DNA of 64,000 nt, from positions 1 through 64,000 of the forward strand of contig JAWKZS010000025.1 of NCBI GenBank assembly GCA_041395845.1. Reading direction: 5' to 3'. Position numbers and translations under genes: made by a program. Of the stretch, positions 35,398 to 44,114 are shown piece by piece (the first letter of the stretch is position 1; every line of letters begins with the position of its first letter). The stretch comes from Ch67 sp041395845 (GTDB lineage Bacteria; Pseudomonadota; Gammaproteobacteria; Pseudomonadales; Ketobacteraceae). The notes under the pieces are model-generated. The model was given only the letters and a program-made list of their open reading frames with translations, had not been told where the DNA came from and did not search any database.

Positions 35398-36174
35398 ATG
35401 TGCCTGATTCTGATCGCCCTGCAGCAACATTCCCGTTACCCGCTGGTCATCGCGGCCAACCGGGATGAGTATTTTCGCCGCCCCGCCGCACCAGCGGACT
35501 TCTGGGCGGACACCCCGCAGTTGCTGGCGGGCCGCGATCTGCAGGCCGGCGGCACCTGGCTGGGCATCACCCGTAGTGGCCGCTTTGCAGCGGTCACCAA
35601 CGTGCGGGAGCCGGGCCGTCAGCGCAGCGATGCCCGCTCCCGGGGGGACCTGACCACCGGATTCCTCACGGACACCCGCGATCCGCAGGACTATCTGGCG
35701 CAGCTGGGAGCCGAGGCTGACACCTACAACGGCTTCAACCTGATCTGTGGCACCCCCAACAGCCTGTTCCACTATTCCAATCGCGCCCCGGCGCCGGTCC
35801 GGCTGCAGGCGGGCCTGCACGGTGTGAGTAATCACCTGCTGGATACGCCCTGGCCCAAGCTGGTGTCCGGCAAACAGGCGCTGGGGGATGTGGTGAGCCA
35901 GGCGGATTTCAATCTGGACGATCTACTGCCGGTGCTGGCCCACCGGGAACCGGCGCCGCCGCATCTGCTGCCGGACACTGGCGTGGGATCATTGATGGAG
36001 AGCGTGCTGTCGAGCCGGTTTATCCATGCGCCTGCCATGGATTATGGCACCCGGGTCAGCACGGTTTTGCGGGTCGACAACCGGGGTCATGTTGAATGGC
36101 AGGAATGGACCTGGGATCGCAATGGCCAGTGCATTGACGTGCGCAGACACGGGTTCGAACTGATCAACGATTGA
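35398..36174 (+). CDS. NRDE (TANGO2-like) family protein
   Basis: A 258-residue member of the NRDE/TANGO2 family, named for the NRDE motif visible at about residues 22-25 (AANRDEYF). GGTWLGITRSGRFAAVTNVR is also conserved. The second residue is Cys (MCLILIA), as in Ntn-hydrolase-like proteins, so a nucleophile Cys exposed after Met removal is possible. TANGO2 relatives have been linked to heme or lipid handling. I chose the ATG at 35398 to place that Cys at position 2; no strong ribosome site is visible. Confidence 0.85.
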   Translation: MCLILIALQQHSRYPLVIAANRDEYFRRPAAPADFWADTPQLLAGRDLQAGGTWLGITRSGRFAAVTNVREPGRQRSDARSRGDLTTGFLTDTRDPQDYLAQLGAEADTYNGFNLICGTPNSLFHYSNRAPAPVRLQAGLHGVSNHLLDTPWPKLVSGKQALGDVVSQADFNLDDLLPVLAHREPAPPHLLPDTGVGSLMESVLSSRFIHAPAMDYGTRVSTVLRVDNRGHVEWQEWTWDRNGQCIDVRRHGFELIND

Positions 36175-36200
36175 GAAGCGTTACAAAGGAGACCGCATCC

Positions 36201-36377
36201 ATGCCATCACCCAAAATCGAATGGGACGCCGACGCCCGGGCGCGCCTGCAGAAAGCCCCGTTTTTCATTCGCCCGCTGGCTCGCAGCAAAGTGGAAAAGG
36301 CCGCACGGGAGCAGGGCATAACGCGCATTACCCTGGCGTTCATGGAGCAGATCAAACAGCAGGAAATGGGACGCTGA
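36201..36377 (+). CDS. PCP_red-domain mini-protein
   Basis: A 58-residue protein that is essentially a free-standing PCP_red domain (the C-terminal domain of the light-independent protochlorophyllide reductase B subunit). IEWDADARARLQKAPFFIRP and ARSKVEKAAREQGITRITLA match the family pattern. AAGGAG precedes the ATG. There are no photosynthesis genes here, so its role is not chlorophyll synthesis; related small proteins occur in many non-phototrophs. It ends exactly where the convergent adenylation gene ends. Confidence 0.7.
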   Translation: MPSPKIEWDADARARLQKAPFFIRPLARSKVEKAAREQGITRITLAFMEQIKQQEMGR

Positions 36378-37910
36378 TCAGCTCATGTCCGCGTTCAGCC
36401 ACTGCCGCAGCTGGTGGTAGTCGGTCTTGCCGTTGGCATTGACCGGCAGCTGGTCCAGCACCGTGATCTTCTGCGGCTGCATGTAGGCCGGCAGAGCAGC
36501 ACGCAAGGCTTCCAATAATTGTTCAGGCGGATGCGCCGGCGCCACCACAAAGCCGGCAATGCCGGTGTAGAGTCCATCGGCGCTTTGCGGATGGGGCAAT
36601 ACGGCGACCAGCTCCGTACCGGCCACCTGACGCAGACGGTGTTCCACTTCCTGCAATTCCACCCGGTAGCCGTTGATCTTGACCTGACGGTCAATACGGC
36701 CCACGTAGCAAAGTCCCACCACCGGATCGAGCACCGCACAATCACCGGTGCGGTACCAGCGCCGCGGGCCGCCCGGCAGCGGTTCATGCTCGACAAATAC
36801 TGCAGCCGTCTTGTCCGGATCGGCCAGATAACCTGCTGTCAGCTGATCGCCGGCCAGCCATAACTCGCCGGTTTCACCCGGTGCCGCACACTGTCCCTGT
36901 TCGTTGATGACGCAAGCCCGCTGGCCGGGATAGGGCCTGCCAATGGGAACCACACTACGCTGCTGCCAGGCAGAATCATCGCGGGCAAGGGTGTAGGCGG
37001 TAATCGCGATGGTGGCTTCGGTGGGGCCATAGAGATTCGCCACCAGCGCATCCGGTGCCGCCGCCATCCACGCCAGCGCCGAGCTGGTCGGCAAGGCTTC
37101 GCCACAGAAAAAGGCGAATTGCAGCGACGGCAATATTCCGGGACGCAACAGGCCGCTCTGCTTGGCGATACTGGCCATGCTGGGCACCGAAAACCACACC
37201 TGGATCTGGTGACGGCGCACGAACTGCAGCGGCATCAACAGATCCGCCTCCGCCGGCACCACCAGACAGCCGCCGGAATTCCAGCACACGAACATATCAT
37301 GCACCGACAGATCAAAGGTGAGATCAAACAGCTGGGTAAAACGCAGCCCCTGCGGCAACGGATACAGGGCAGAAAAATGCTGCAGATAGGCGTTCAGACA
37401 ACTGACCGGTACCGGGATACCCTTGGGCACACCGGTGGTGCCGGAGGTGAACAGCAGGTACGCCGGATAGTCATCGGCGACGTTAACCGCATCCAGCGTT
37501 GCATCGGCTGCCAGTTCCGGCAGTTCCGGCAGGCTGAGTACAGCCGTTGCCTGCGCATCGGCGATCTGGTGCCACTGGGAACGGGCTTCGTCACCCACAA
37601 TTACCACCGGTGCGCCGGACAACTGCCACATACGCTGATTGCGCGTCGGTGGAAACGCCGGATTCAGCGGCACCCAGGTGAGTCCTTCAGCCGCACAGGC
37701 CAGCACTGCGGCATAGGCCGTCAGACTGCGCGCGGCGAACACTGCCACCGGCGCACCCACGGCCAGCGCCTGCTGCCGCAATGCCACGCGCAAACGGTCG
37801 ACCACGACCGACAATTCACGGTAGGAATAGCTGACACCCTGTACCCACAAGGCAGGTGCGGCCGGGGTTTCCTGCACATAACGGGCGAAACTGTTCTGAT
37901 ACGGATTCAT
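36378..37910 (-). CDS. Stand-alone amino-acid adenylation enzyme (DltA/NRPS A-domain type)
   Basis: A 510-residue AMP-forming ligase that would activate a carboxylic acid, probably an amino acid, and load it on a carrier protein. Core motifs are A3 TSGTTGVPKG (155-164), A5 NLYGPTEAT, A7 WYRTGD, A8 GRIDRQVKINGYRVE and A10 NANGKTD. Asp200 in FDLSVHD matches the Asp that binds the amino group in amino-acid A domains, and FFCGEALPTS resembles DltA. No carrier or condensation domain is fused, so it would use one of the two free carrier proteins in the nearby operon. It is on the same strand as that operon but separated by a transporter gene. Substrate not predicted. Confidence 0.85.
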   Translation of the reverse strand: MNPYQNSFARYVQETPAAPALWVQGVSYSYRELSVVVDRLRVALRQQALAVGAPVAVFAARSLTAYAAVLACAAEGLTWVPLNPAFPPTRNQRMWQLSGAPVVIVGDEARSQWHQIADAQATAVLSLPELPELAADATLDAVNVADDYPAYLLFTSGTTGVPKGIPVPVSCLNAYLQHFSALYPLPQGLRFTQLFDLTFDLSVHDMFVCWNSGGCLVVPAEADLLMPLQFVRRHQIQVWFSVPSMASIAKQSGLLRPGILPSLQFAFFCGEALPTSSALAWMAAAPDALVANLYGPTEATIAITAYTLARDDSAWQQRSVVPIGRPYPGQRACVINEQGQCAAPGETGELWLAGDQLTAGYLADPDKTAAVFVEHEPLPGGPRRWYRTGDCAVLDPVVGLCYVGRIDRQVKINGYRVELQEVEHRLRQVAGTELVAVLPHPQSADGLYTGIAGFVVAPAHPPEQLLEALRAALPAYMQPQKITVLDQLPVNANGKTDYHQLRQWLNADMS

Positions 37911-37919
37911 ACGCGTTGC

Positions 37920-37929
37920 CTAAACTTTA
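37920..37929 (+). promoter_or_regulatory. CTAAACTTTA motif upstream of the adenylation gene
   Basis: This near-palindromic 10-mer lies 10 bases before the adenylation start and recurs in inverted orientation in the leader of the ketosynthase operon (46261-46270). It could be a shared operator; chance is not excluded. Confidence 0.3.
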
Positions 37930-37998
37930 CCTACAGTCCGGATCGCACAATCCGGTAGAATTTCCCGCCAGCGATCGAACCCGGCAGTGGAGCCATAC

Positions 37999-38871
37999 AT
38001 GGAAGCAAACTTCATCAGCACCTACCTGATTCCCGGCGTGCTCGCCGTCATGATGATCGGCATGGGCATGACCCTGGAACCGGTGGATTTCCGGCGCCTG
38101 TTTACCTATCCCAAAGCGGTCATCACCGGTCTGGTCGCACAGATTCTGTTGCTGCCGGCGCTGGGTTTACTGATTGTCAGCGTTATTCCCATGGAACCGG
38201 CCTTTGCCGTGGGCGTCATGATCATCAGCCTGTGCCCCGGCGGCGTCGGCTCGAATCTGCTGACACTGATTGCCCGGGCCGACACAGCCCTTTCGGTCAC
38301 CCTCACCGCCATCAGCAACGTGGTGCTGGTGTTCACCCTGCCCTGGCTGATCAATCTGTCACTGCGCCTGCTGATGGACAATAACGGCGATGTCCAACTG
38401 CCGGTGGGCCAGACCATTATCACCACATCTCTGCTGACCGTGGTACCCATCGCGATCGGCATGGTGCTGCGCCACTTTGCCGCTGACCTGGCCCGTCGCG
38501 CAGAAAATGGCTTCCGGATTTTTTCCGGTGTGTTTCTGCTGTTGCTGATGCTCAGCATCGGCATCAAGAACAAGGATGTGTTCATGGAATCGCTGCTGAC
38601 CTTGGGCCCGGCGATTCTGGCGCTCAATCTGGGCTCGATGCTGCTCGGGTTTGCAGTGGCCAGCGCCGTTGGCCTGGTATTGGCACAACGCACCACCATT
38701 GCGATTGAAACCGGCTTCCAGAATGCAGCGCTGGCCATCCTGGTCACCACTACCTTTCTGCACAATCCGCAAATGGCGCTGGCACCCGCGTTTTACGGCG
38801 GTTTCATGTTTGTCGGCGCCTTTATCCTGATCGGTCTGCTCAGGCTGTCGACACGGTCGCGGCCGGCGTAA
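37999..38871 (+). CDS. Bile acid:sodium symporter (BASS) family transporter
   Basis: A 290-residue inner-membrane transporter with nine to ten hydrophobic helices of the BASS/SBF fold. The pattern CPGGVGSNLLTLIARADTAL in helices 4-5 and ETGFQNAALAILVTTTFL in the second crossover region are family signatures. GGAG precedes the ATG at 37999 by six bases; a GTG 12 bases upstream is less likely. It is the only plus-strand gene among the minus-strand biosynthetic genes. Its last 32 bases overlap the convergent acyltransferase gene. Substrate unknown; BASS proteins usually import organic anions. Confidence 0.85.
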   Translation: MEANFISTYLIPGVLAVMMIGMGMTLEPVDFRRLFTYPKAVITGLVAQILLLPALGLLIVSVIPMEPAFAVGVMIISLCPGGVGSNLLTLIARADTALSVTLTAISNVVLVFTLPWLINLSLRLLMDNNGDVQLPVGQTIITTSLLTVVPIAIGMVLRHFAADLARRAENGFRIFSGVFLLLLMLSIGIKNKDVFMESLLTLGPAILALNLGSMLLGFAVASAVGLVLAQRTTIAIETGFQNAALAILVTTTFLHNPQMALAPAFYGGFMFVGAFILIGLLRLSTRSRPA

Positions 38872-39835
38872 TCGCATTCTCGCCAGTCAGCAGTTCGATC
38901 CAGCGCGTCATCATGGACTCCAGCTGCGCCGGGGTTGCTGCCAGAAACGGGTGCAACCCCATCGTCAGCGTCATACGCCCATTCAAGGTTGCCGCTGCCG
39001 CCGCCACCGGGGCCGTGCGCGTGCTGCAGGGTGCAAAAAACATGTAGGGCGCTTCACCTTTATCGGTATTCCAGTTCCACACACCCAGATTGGAAAACGT
39101 GCCCATCTGACTGTTGTGACTGCCGTAGTAACGCCGAATCTGCTTGCGTACCAGATTCGGTCCCACCTTGCAGATCGTGCTGAGAAAATCCCAGCTGCCC
39201 CAATGCACACCGGACTGGAACAGCTGCTGGACGTTGGCATGCACATCCCTGGCAGTATCACCTTCCCGCAATACCACCGTGACAATCGATGACTGATTAT
39301 CGGTGGGGCTGGCGGCCTTCACCTGACCACGCAAATTGACGGTGTTACCCCAAGCGCGCTCGGGCTGCGGCAACGTCAGCACGGGCGCCACAGCCTCGTT
39401 GAGCGCCCACAGCAACCAGGAATTGAGGGTTACCCCCTGCGCCTTGGCGGCGGCAATGGCCTGCGCGGTCTGCGCCTCACTCAACAGACGGCCACGCAAT
39501 AACTGACTGTGCTTGGCAACACGCCCATCCGCACTGGGTTGCCACTGGCGCCACCGCACCGGTGCCGGCGTGCGCGTACGAAACTTGCGCCAGGCCAGCT
39601 GCAAACGCTGCAGCGTTCCCGGCACCACACCCTTGTACAATGGCATAGCAATGGACACGCCCTGCGATGCCTGTGCGTTGATGAACAGACCAACACCATC
39701 GACATCCTGATGACGGAAGAAAGACCAGCGCTGCGGTTGCTGGTCATCGTACACCAGCGCCCACGGCACATCGGTGTCATCACCGAATTCTTCCATGATG
39801 TCGAACAGCCGGTAGATATAGTTTCCCTGGCTCAT
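38840..39835 (-). CDS. Short condensation-fold (CoA/ACP-dependent acyltransferase-like) protein
   Basis: A 331-residue protein that I place tentatively in the condensation/acyltransferase superfamily. RHQDVDG (41-47) fits the HHxxxDG active-site motif with the second, catalytic His kept and the first changed to Arg. NTVNLRGQV near 165 and a C-terminal strand-helix pattern ending near 320 fit the second half of the fold. The region before the motif is only 40 residues, much shorter than the roughly 130 usual in NRPS or BAHD-type enzymes. Its ATG overlaps the preceding stop (ATGA). It could join the acyl chain to an amino acid or alcohol. Last gene of the operon. Confidence 0.5.
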   Translation of the reverse strand: MSQGNYIYRLFDIMEEFGDDTDVPWALVYDDQQPQRWSFFRHQDVDGVGLFINAQASQGVSIAMPLYKGVVPGTLQRLQLAWRKFRTRTPAPVRWRQWQPSADGRVAKHSQLLRGRLLSEAQTAQAIAAAKAQGVTLNSWLLWALNEAVAPVLTLPQPERAWGNTVNLRGQVKAASPTDNQSSIVTVVLREGDTARDVHANVQQLFQSGVHWGSWDFLSTICKVGPNLVRKQIRRYYGSHNSQMGTFSNLGVWNWNTDKGEAPYMFFAPCSTRTAPVAAAAATLNGRMTLTMGLHPFLAATPAQLESMMTRWIELLTGENAITPAATVSTA

Positions 39836-40677
39836 GCTGAACCTGCTCCTGTTGCCGTCGCAATATCACCCGCAGCATAGCGGGCCTTCCAGCCCTCGGT
39901 CAGGGCAAGCGTGTCATGATGCCAGGGATGAAAATCCCGCCGGTAGAAATCCAGAAAATCCTGCTTCAGCGTCTTTACCAGACCACCGCTGCCAAACAGA
40001 AACTGCAAACCGTCGCGCCAGACACTGCGGTCAAACAACAGACCATCGCGACGCAGCATGTGCAACAGTCGCGCCGCCACGCGCACGCCGATCAGCAGCA
40101 AGGCAAAGTTCATCCAGATCACCCGGGTGCGATAGCGCCCACCCAGCGCCTGGTACACATCCCAGGCCACCGACTTGTGTTCGATCTCTTCCACCGCATG
40201 CCACTGCCACAGCGCTTTCATCGCCGGGTCCGCATCCACCATCAGATCGCCGCGCAGAATCGCTGCGGACAGGATCGAGGTAATGTGTTCGCAGGACAGC
40301 GTTACCGCCAGCGCCTGCATCGGATTGAGCCAGCGCCGGATGATGCGGGTGGCACGATTCATCGAACGATCCATTTTGTCGATGTCATAACCCCAGCGCT
40401 TCATCAGGTGGTTGTATTTGTGATGCTCACGGGAATGAAAGGCTTCCTGCCCGATGAAGCCGCGGATCTGCTTTTTCAGTTGCGGGTCCTGCAGCTGTTC
40501 ACGCACCTGACGCAGGCTGTAGATGAACAGATCCTCACCCACCGGCAGCGTCGTGGAAAACGCATCAAACAGGTGACTGATGAACGGCGAACCGGCATAC
40601 CAGAATTTGGGTGTGCCGGGCGGGAAATCAATGCTGACCGGACGCGGCGTGATATCCAGATGGGCAGGTGTCGTCAT
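39832..40677 (-). CDS. PF10118-type metal protein, AurF-like diiron ligand pattern
   Basis: A 281-residue protein of the family labelled metal-dependent hydrolase (PF10118). Candidate ligands are Glu48 (GEDLF), Glu78 and His81 (QEAFHSREH), Glu130 (SCEH), then His160, Glu164 and His167 (WHAVEEIEH). This E, ExxH, E, HxxxExxH order is the same as in AurF-type diiron oxygenases, so a ferritin-fold oxygenase is at least as likely as a hydrolase. A hydrophobic helix (about 185-205) could touch the membrane. GAGGAG precedes the ATG, 24 bases after the desaturase stop. Confidence 0.75.
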   Translation of the reverse strand: MTTPAHLDITPRPVSIDFPPGTPKFWYAGSPFISHLFDAFSTTLPVGEDLFIYSLRQVREQLQDPQLKKQIRGFIGQEAFHSREHHKYNHLMKRWGYDIDKMDRSMNRATRIIRRWLNPMQALAVTLSCEHITSILSAAILRGDLMVDADPAMKALWQWHAVEEIEHKSVAWDVYQALGGRYRTRVIWMNFALLLIGVRVAARLLHMLRRDGLLFDRSVWRDGLQFLFGSGGLVKTLKQDFLDFYRRDFHPWHHDTLALTEGWKARYAAGDIATATGAGSA

Positions 40678-40701
40678 GGAAAACTCCTCAGCCGTTGCTC
40701 A

Positions 40702-41618
40702 TCAGGACTGCTCCAGTCCTGCCACCTGCGCCCGCTTGAGCTTGCGCAGCCGGTCCTGTGCCGACACGGTGTGAATGTCCCACACCCAGCCGCATTTTTC
40801 CGCGAACTTCAGGACATAATAACCATAATCCACCTGCCACCAGTCGTGGGAATTCTTGCCGGACTTGGGAAACGCATGGTGGTTGTTATGCCACGAACCA
40901 CCCAGACTCAGCAGTGCAAACCAGAAATTGTTGCGGCTGTTATCCTTGCTGTTATACGGCTGTGTGCCCATCAGGTGACACACGGAGTTGACCATGAAGG
41001 TGCCCTGCTGGGTCACATACAGACGAATCACACCACCCAGCAGGAATCCACGCAGTGCTGCCTCCAGCGTGCCTTCCCACAGACCGCTGATAGCGGCAGG
41101 AATCAGCAACCCCATAATCACCCAGGTGTAGTAGAAACTGTTTTTGGACAACCGGGTGATGATCGGGTCCTTGTACAGCCACAGTGCATTTTTATCTGGC
41201 AGTGGCGGCCGGTACGACCACTTCCACAACACCTGCGCATGCAGAAAGCCACGCAGCCAGCCTTTCACACCCCGGCCCTGATGCATCGGCGTGTGGTATC
41301 GGATTCCTGATCACTGAAACGGTGATGATGAATGTGATTGGTGGCCCAGGCGATCACCGTGCCTTGACCGCCCATGGAGGCAAACACCACCAGCAACCCC
41401 TTGAGCCAGGGTTTCACTTCGAACGACCGGTGGGAAAAGTAGCGGTGATAACCCAGCTCAATTCCCACGACGGTGACAAACCACATCAGGATCAGGCCGA
41501 CGATATCCACACCCTGCACGCCCGTGTTCAGCAACACGACCAGCCCAATCAGGGTTCCCACAAACGGCAACACATCCAGCAGGATGAAGTGGCGTTTCTG
41601 CATGGCGGAAATATTCAT
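40702..41618 (-). pseudogene. Membrane fatty-acid (acyl-CoA/ACP) desaturase, split by a frameshift
   Basis: Two adjoining reading frames (41618 to about 41295, and about 41295 to 40702) together encode a complete desaturase of about 305 residues. All three histidine boxes are present: HRYFSH and NHIHHHRFSDQE in the first part, HNNHHAF in the second, with hydrophobic spans between. The frame is lost near 41295: adding one base to the GG run there (one C on the coding strand) restores a typical sequence running from SDQE into THTPMHQGRG. It is either a real one-base deletion or a sequencing error. The ATG at 41618 is preceded by AGGA. An intact enzyme would introduce a double (or triple) bond into an acyl chain. 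Confidence 0.85.
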
Positions 41619-41645
41619 CGCGTGATCCTGCAATACGGGTTTCGG

Positions 41646-41873
41646 TTACGCCAGTTTTGACTGGCACACATCCAGCAGCTGGGCAACGGTTTGCACGCCG
41701 TCCAGATCTTCCTGCACCAACGTGATGTTGAGCAGCTCCTGCAATTCCACCACGGTTTCGATCAGCACAAAGGAATCGGCCACCAGATCGGTCAGGCGGG
41801 CCGTTTCGGTTACCCGGGCAGGATCGATGCGCAATAGTTTGGCCAGTTCGCTGATCAGTTCTTGACGCTGCAT
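41646..41873 (-). CDS. Acyl carrier protein (first of two)
   Basis: A 75-residue free carrier protein. The phosphopantetheine attachment Ser34 lies in VADSFVLIE, a DSF variant of the usual DSL. The helical pattern and acidic helix II fit the ACP fold. GAGGAG lies seven bases before the ATG, just after the stop of the ferritin-like gene. It would be activated by the phosphopantetheinyl transferase encoded two genes upstream and carry the acyl or aminoacyl intermediate. Confidence 0.88.
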   Translation of the reverse strand: MQRQELISELAKLLRIDPARVTETARLTDLVADSFVLIETVVELQELLNITLVQEDLDGVQTVAQLLDVCQSKLA

Positions 41874-41884
41874 GTCGTTGCTCC

Positions 41885-42448
41885 TCAGAACGCGTAGTTT
41901 TGTTTATCCAGAATATGACCGACGCGCTCATCATGCTCGGCGATCAGACGGCCGTAGACTTCTTCATCGGCCTTGCGATAGTGCTCGTAGGTTTTCCTGA
42001 CCCGGTCGGCACCGTATTTTTCTTCCATCTGCTTGAGTGCTTCACCGACCCAGTGGATGTGCCATTTTTCGTCTTCCATGATGGTTTCGATGGTGGCACG
42101 CACGGCTGGATGCACGTCCTTGACTCGGGCATGGCGCGCATACTGGGAAATGATGCGACGCTCGAACACCTGGGTCAGGCAGAGAATTTCCATGATATTA
42201 GTCGGCATCCCCGCCGCTTCGATGTAATGATCCTGATAGGCAAAGGTCATCTTCAGCGGGTCTCTGCCCATTTCGTTCAGTGCTTTGGTCCAGTACCAGG
42301 CATGCTGGCTTTCATCAGCAAAATGCTTGGTCAGGTCGTACTGGATCGGACCGGCCGGCAGCGACTTGGCGAGACGGGCAAAAAACTGCGCGCCGGAAAT
42401 TTCGGAGTGACGGTAAAAACTTACAATCCAGTGATCATTGTCATTCAT
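41885..42448 (-). CDS. Ferritin-like diiron protein
   Basis: A 187-residue four-helix protein with a full class of diiron ligands in two halves: Glu16, Glu46 and His49 (DESQHAWYW), Glu96 (FERR), Glu127 and His130 (EDEKWHIHW). It thus has two E...ExxH pairs, as in rubrerythrin-type oxygenases and oxidases. Nothing indicates storage. The start ATG overlaps the stop of the phosphopantetheinyl transferase gene (ATGA). Inferred to oxidise a carrier-bound intermediate; the reaction is unknown. Confidence 0.8.
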   Translation of the reverse strand: MNDNDHWIVSFYRHSEISGAQFFARLAKSLPAGPIQYDLTKHFADESQHAWYWTKALNEMGRDPLKMTFAYQDHYIEAAGMPTNIMEILCLTQVFERRIISQYARHARVKDVHPAVRATIETIMEDEKWHIHWVGEALKQMEEKYGADRVRKTYEHYRKADEEVYGRLIAEHDERVGHILDKQNYAF

Positions 42449-43011
42449 TGCGGAAACTCCATTTTGAAAGCGATCGACAACAGGCCGCCGGGCACTTCCA
42501 GACTCAGGTAACGGAAAAAGTGATAACGGTTGCCCTGCAGAATGCGTGCCGTACCATGTCGCCGGGACGGCTGCACCAACTCATACGCGGTCACCCAGCG
42601 CTGCTGACCGTCACGGTCGGCCTTGTAACAGGCTTCCTTCACGGTCCAGATCCGCAGCCAGTCACGGGAACCGGCTGCCGGTAATTGCTGCTGCTCCCGC
42701 CGGGTCAGCATCAGGCGGGCGTGGCGAGCATCCAGCGCACGCCAGGGTTCATAATCGATACCGACACCGACGATGCCGGGCGCCCGCACCACCAGCGCGT
42801 AGGCGCAATCACCGGCGTGCGTCAGCGAGTGATCCAGCTGCGCTCCCCGGATCGGTCGGTTGGCCAGCCTGCTCAGCCCGAGCCAGCGCAGCGCGGGTTG
42901 CAACAGGCGCCGCGCGCCGGCACTGGCATCATCACCACGACAGCGCCACACCCGCACCTCTGCCGGCAGGTATTCGCTGATCCGCTGCTCGATACCAGTC
43001 ACGCGCTGCAT
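42445..43011 (-). CDS. 4'-phosphopantetheinyl transferase (Sfp type)
   Basis: A 188-residue Sfp-type enzyme that moves the phosphopantetheine arm of CoA onto carrier proteins. HSLTHAGD (61-68), GVGIDYEPW with Asp86 and Glu88, and WTVKEACYKAD are the family's magnesium and CoA-binding motifs. I chose the ATG at 43011 because it overlaps the reductase stop as TGATG; an ATG 18 bases upstream is possible. Its presence in the operon shows that the two carrier proteins are probably its substrates. Confidence 0.92.
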   Translation of the reverse strand: MQRVTGIEQRISEYLPAEVRVWRCRGDDASAGARRLLQPALRWLGLSRLANRPIRGAQLDHSLTHAGDCAYALVVRAPGIVGVGIDYEPWRALDARHARLMLTRREQQQLPAAGSRDWLRIWTVKEACYKADRDGQQRWVTAYELVQPSRRHGTARILQGNRYHFFRYLSLEVPGGLLSIAFKMEFPQ

Positions 43012-44105
43012 CAGACTTCTCGACCCCATTTGGTCTGGATCAGATAGCGCACGGTATTCAACACCAGCAGCTCCGGATCCGGCGCATGATATTGTGGCAA
43101 TGCTGCACGCAGATGATCATTCTGGAACGCCTTATCCACGAACAGCTGGCGGGCAAATGGCCGAATACTTTCCACCGCCTGCGACACCACCTGCCCGGAC
43201 AGCCCTTTCAACTCATTGGCCAGCATTTCGAACAGTTCAAACTCGGTGAATAGCGGACGCAGAATCCGGCGTTTGCGGAAACCTTCGTCGGTGGAAAACA
43301 CATTGAAGCAGGCGTCCACCAGCTTACCCAGTGGCAATGATTCCTCGCGACGGTGACAGACGTGATAAATCATTTTGTCAGCATCTGCGCTCATGCTGAG
43401 CGCAGCAATGCTGTCTGCCACAAACTCGCCGGTGACCAGATAAATGTGAATATCTTCCTGGCCTGGCATGGTGGAAATCAATCCGTAGAACAGCAGCCGC
43501 ATCGTGTTGTGGAACACGTTGTACTGCACCACACTGCCCGCATCATCATGGGAAATCACGGTGGCGACGCGGTAGATATGCCAGGGCAGATCATCAAATT
43601 CATTCTGCAGAATGGCTTCAGCTTCGCACTTGGAACGCTCATAGTGATTGGCAAACGGACCGGCCGGCGGCAGCGGTTGCTCCGCCACCACACCCTGGGT
43701 CAGACCCGCAGCATACGCCGTGCTCACATAGCAGAAGCGCTTCAGATTCGGACAGCGGCGCGCAAACGCCAGCATCTTGCGAGTGCCGTCACGATTGATC
43801 GCGTTGGCAACGTCCTCGGCCACATTGAACGCCGTCACTGCGGCGCCGTGGATGATGCGATCTACCCCCGCCGGATCCACACTGGCAAACGGCTCAGCGT
43901 CCGTCAGGTTGCCGGTATGAAGACTGATACGATCCAGCACGTCAGCACGCGCCGCGCGGATGGCAGATTCTTTGCTGGCAAATTCTTCAGCATCACGGGA
44001 ACGCACCCACAACAGCAGATGCGCATCGGTCTGGGCCAGCAGGCGATCGCAGATCATGCTGCCGATATAACCATCGGCGCCGGTAATCAGAATGGTTTCT
44101 GCCAT
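43011..44105 (-). CDS. NAD(P)-dependent extended-SDR / thioester-reductase-like enzyme
   Basis: A 364-residue extended short-chain dehydrogenase. The N-terminal TGADGYIG (8-15) binds NAD(P), and the catalytic set is Ser128 (YVSTAY), Tyr155 and Lys159 (YERSK). The central region (RVATVISHDDAG, then a variable C-terminal domain of about 170 residues) resembles carrier-protein reductase domains and fatty acyl reductases. These reduce a thioester to an aldehyde or alcohol and so release the product. GGGCAGG precedes the ATG, nine bases after the ACP2 stop. A simple alcohol dehydrogenase or epimerase is the alternative. Confidence 0.75.
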   Translation of the reverse strand: MAETILITGADGYIGSMICDRLLAQTDAHLLLWVRSRDAEEFASKESAIRAARADVLDRISLHTGNLTDAEPFASVDPAGVDRIIHGAAVTAFNVAEDVANAINRDGTRKMLAFARRCPNLKRFCYVSTAYAAGLTQGVVAEQPLPPAGPFANHYERSKCEAEAILQNEFDDLPWHIYRVATVISHDDAGSVVQYNVFHNTMRLLFYGLISTMPGQEDIHIYLVTGEFVADSIAALSMSADADKMIYHVCHRREESLPLGKLVDACFNVFSTDEGFRKRRILRPLFTEFELFEMLANELKGLSGQVVSQAVESIRPFARQLFVDKAFQNDHLRAALPQYHAPDPELLVLNTVRYLIQTKWGREV

Positions 44106-44114
44106 GACCTGCCC

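Noticed and set aside
39916..41310. Open frame of 464 codons on the plus strand across the desaturase region
   Set aside because: It runs antisense through the PF10118 and desaturase genes, whose metal ligands and histidine boxes are on the other strand.
42445..43029. Start of the phosphopantetheinyl transferase at 43029
   Set aside because: The ATG at 43011 overlaps the reductase stop as TGATG, the usual coupling in this operon; the earlier start would lie within the reductase gene.
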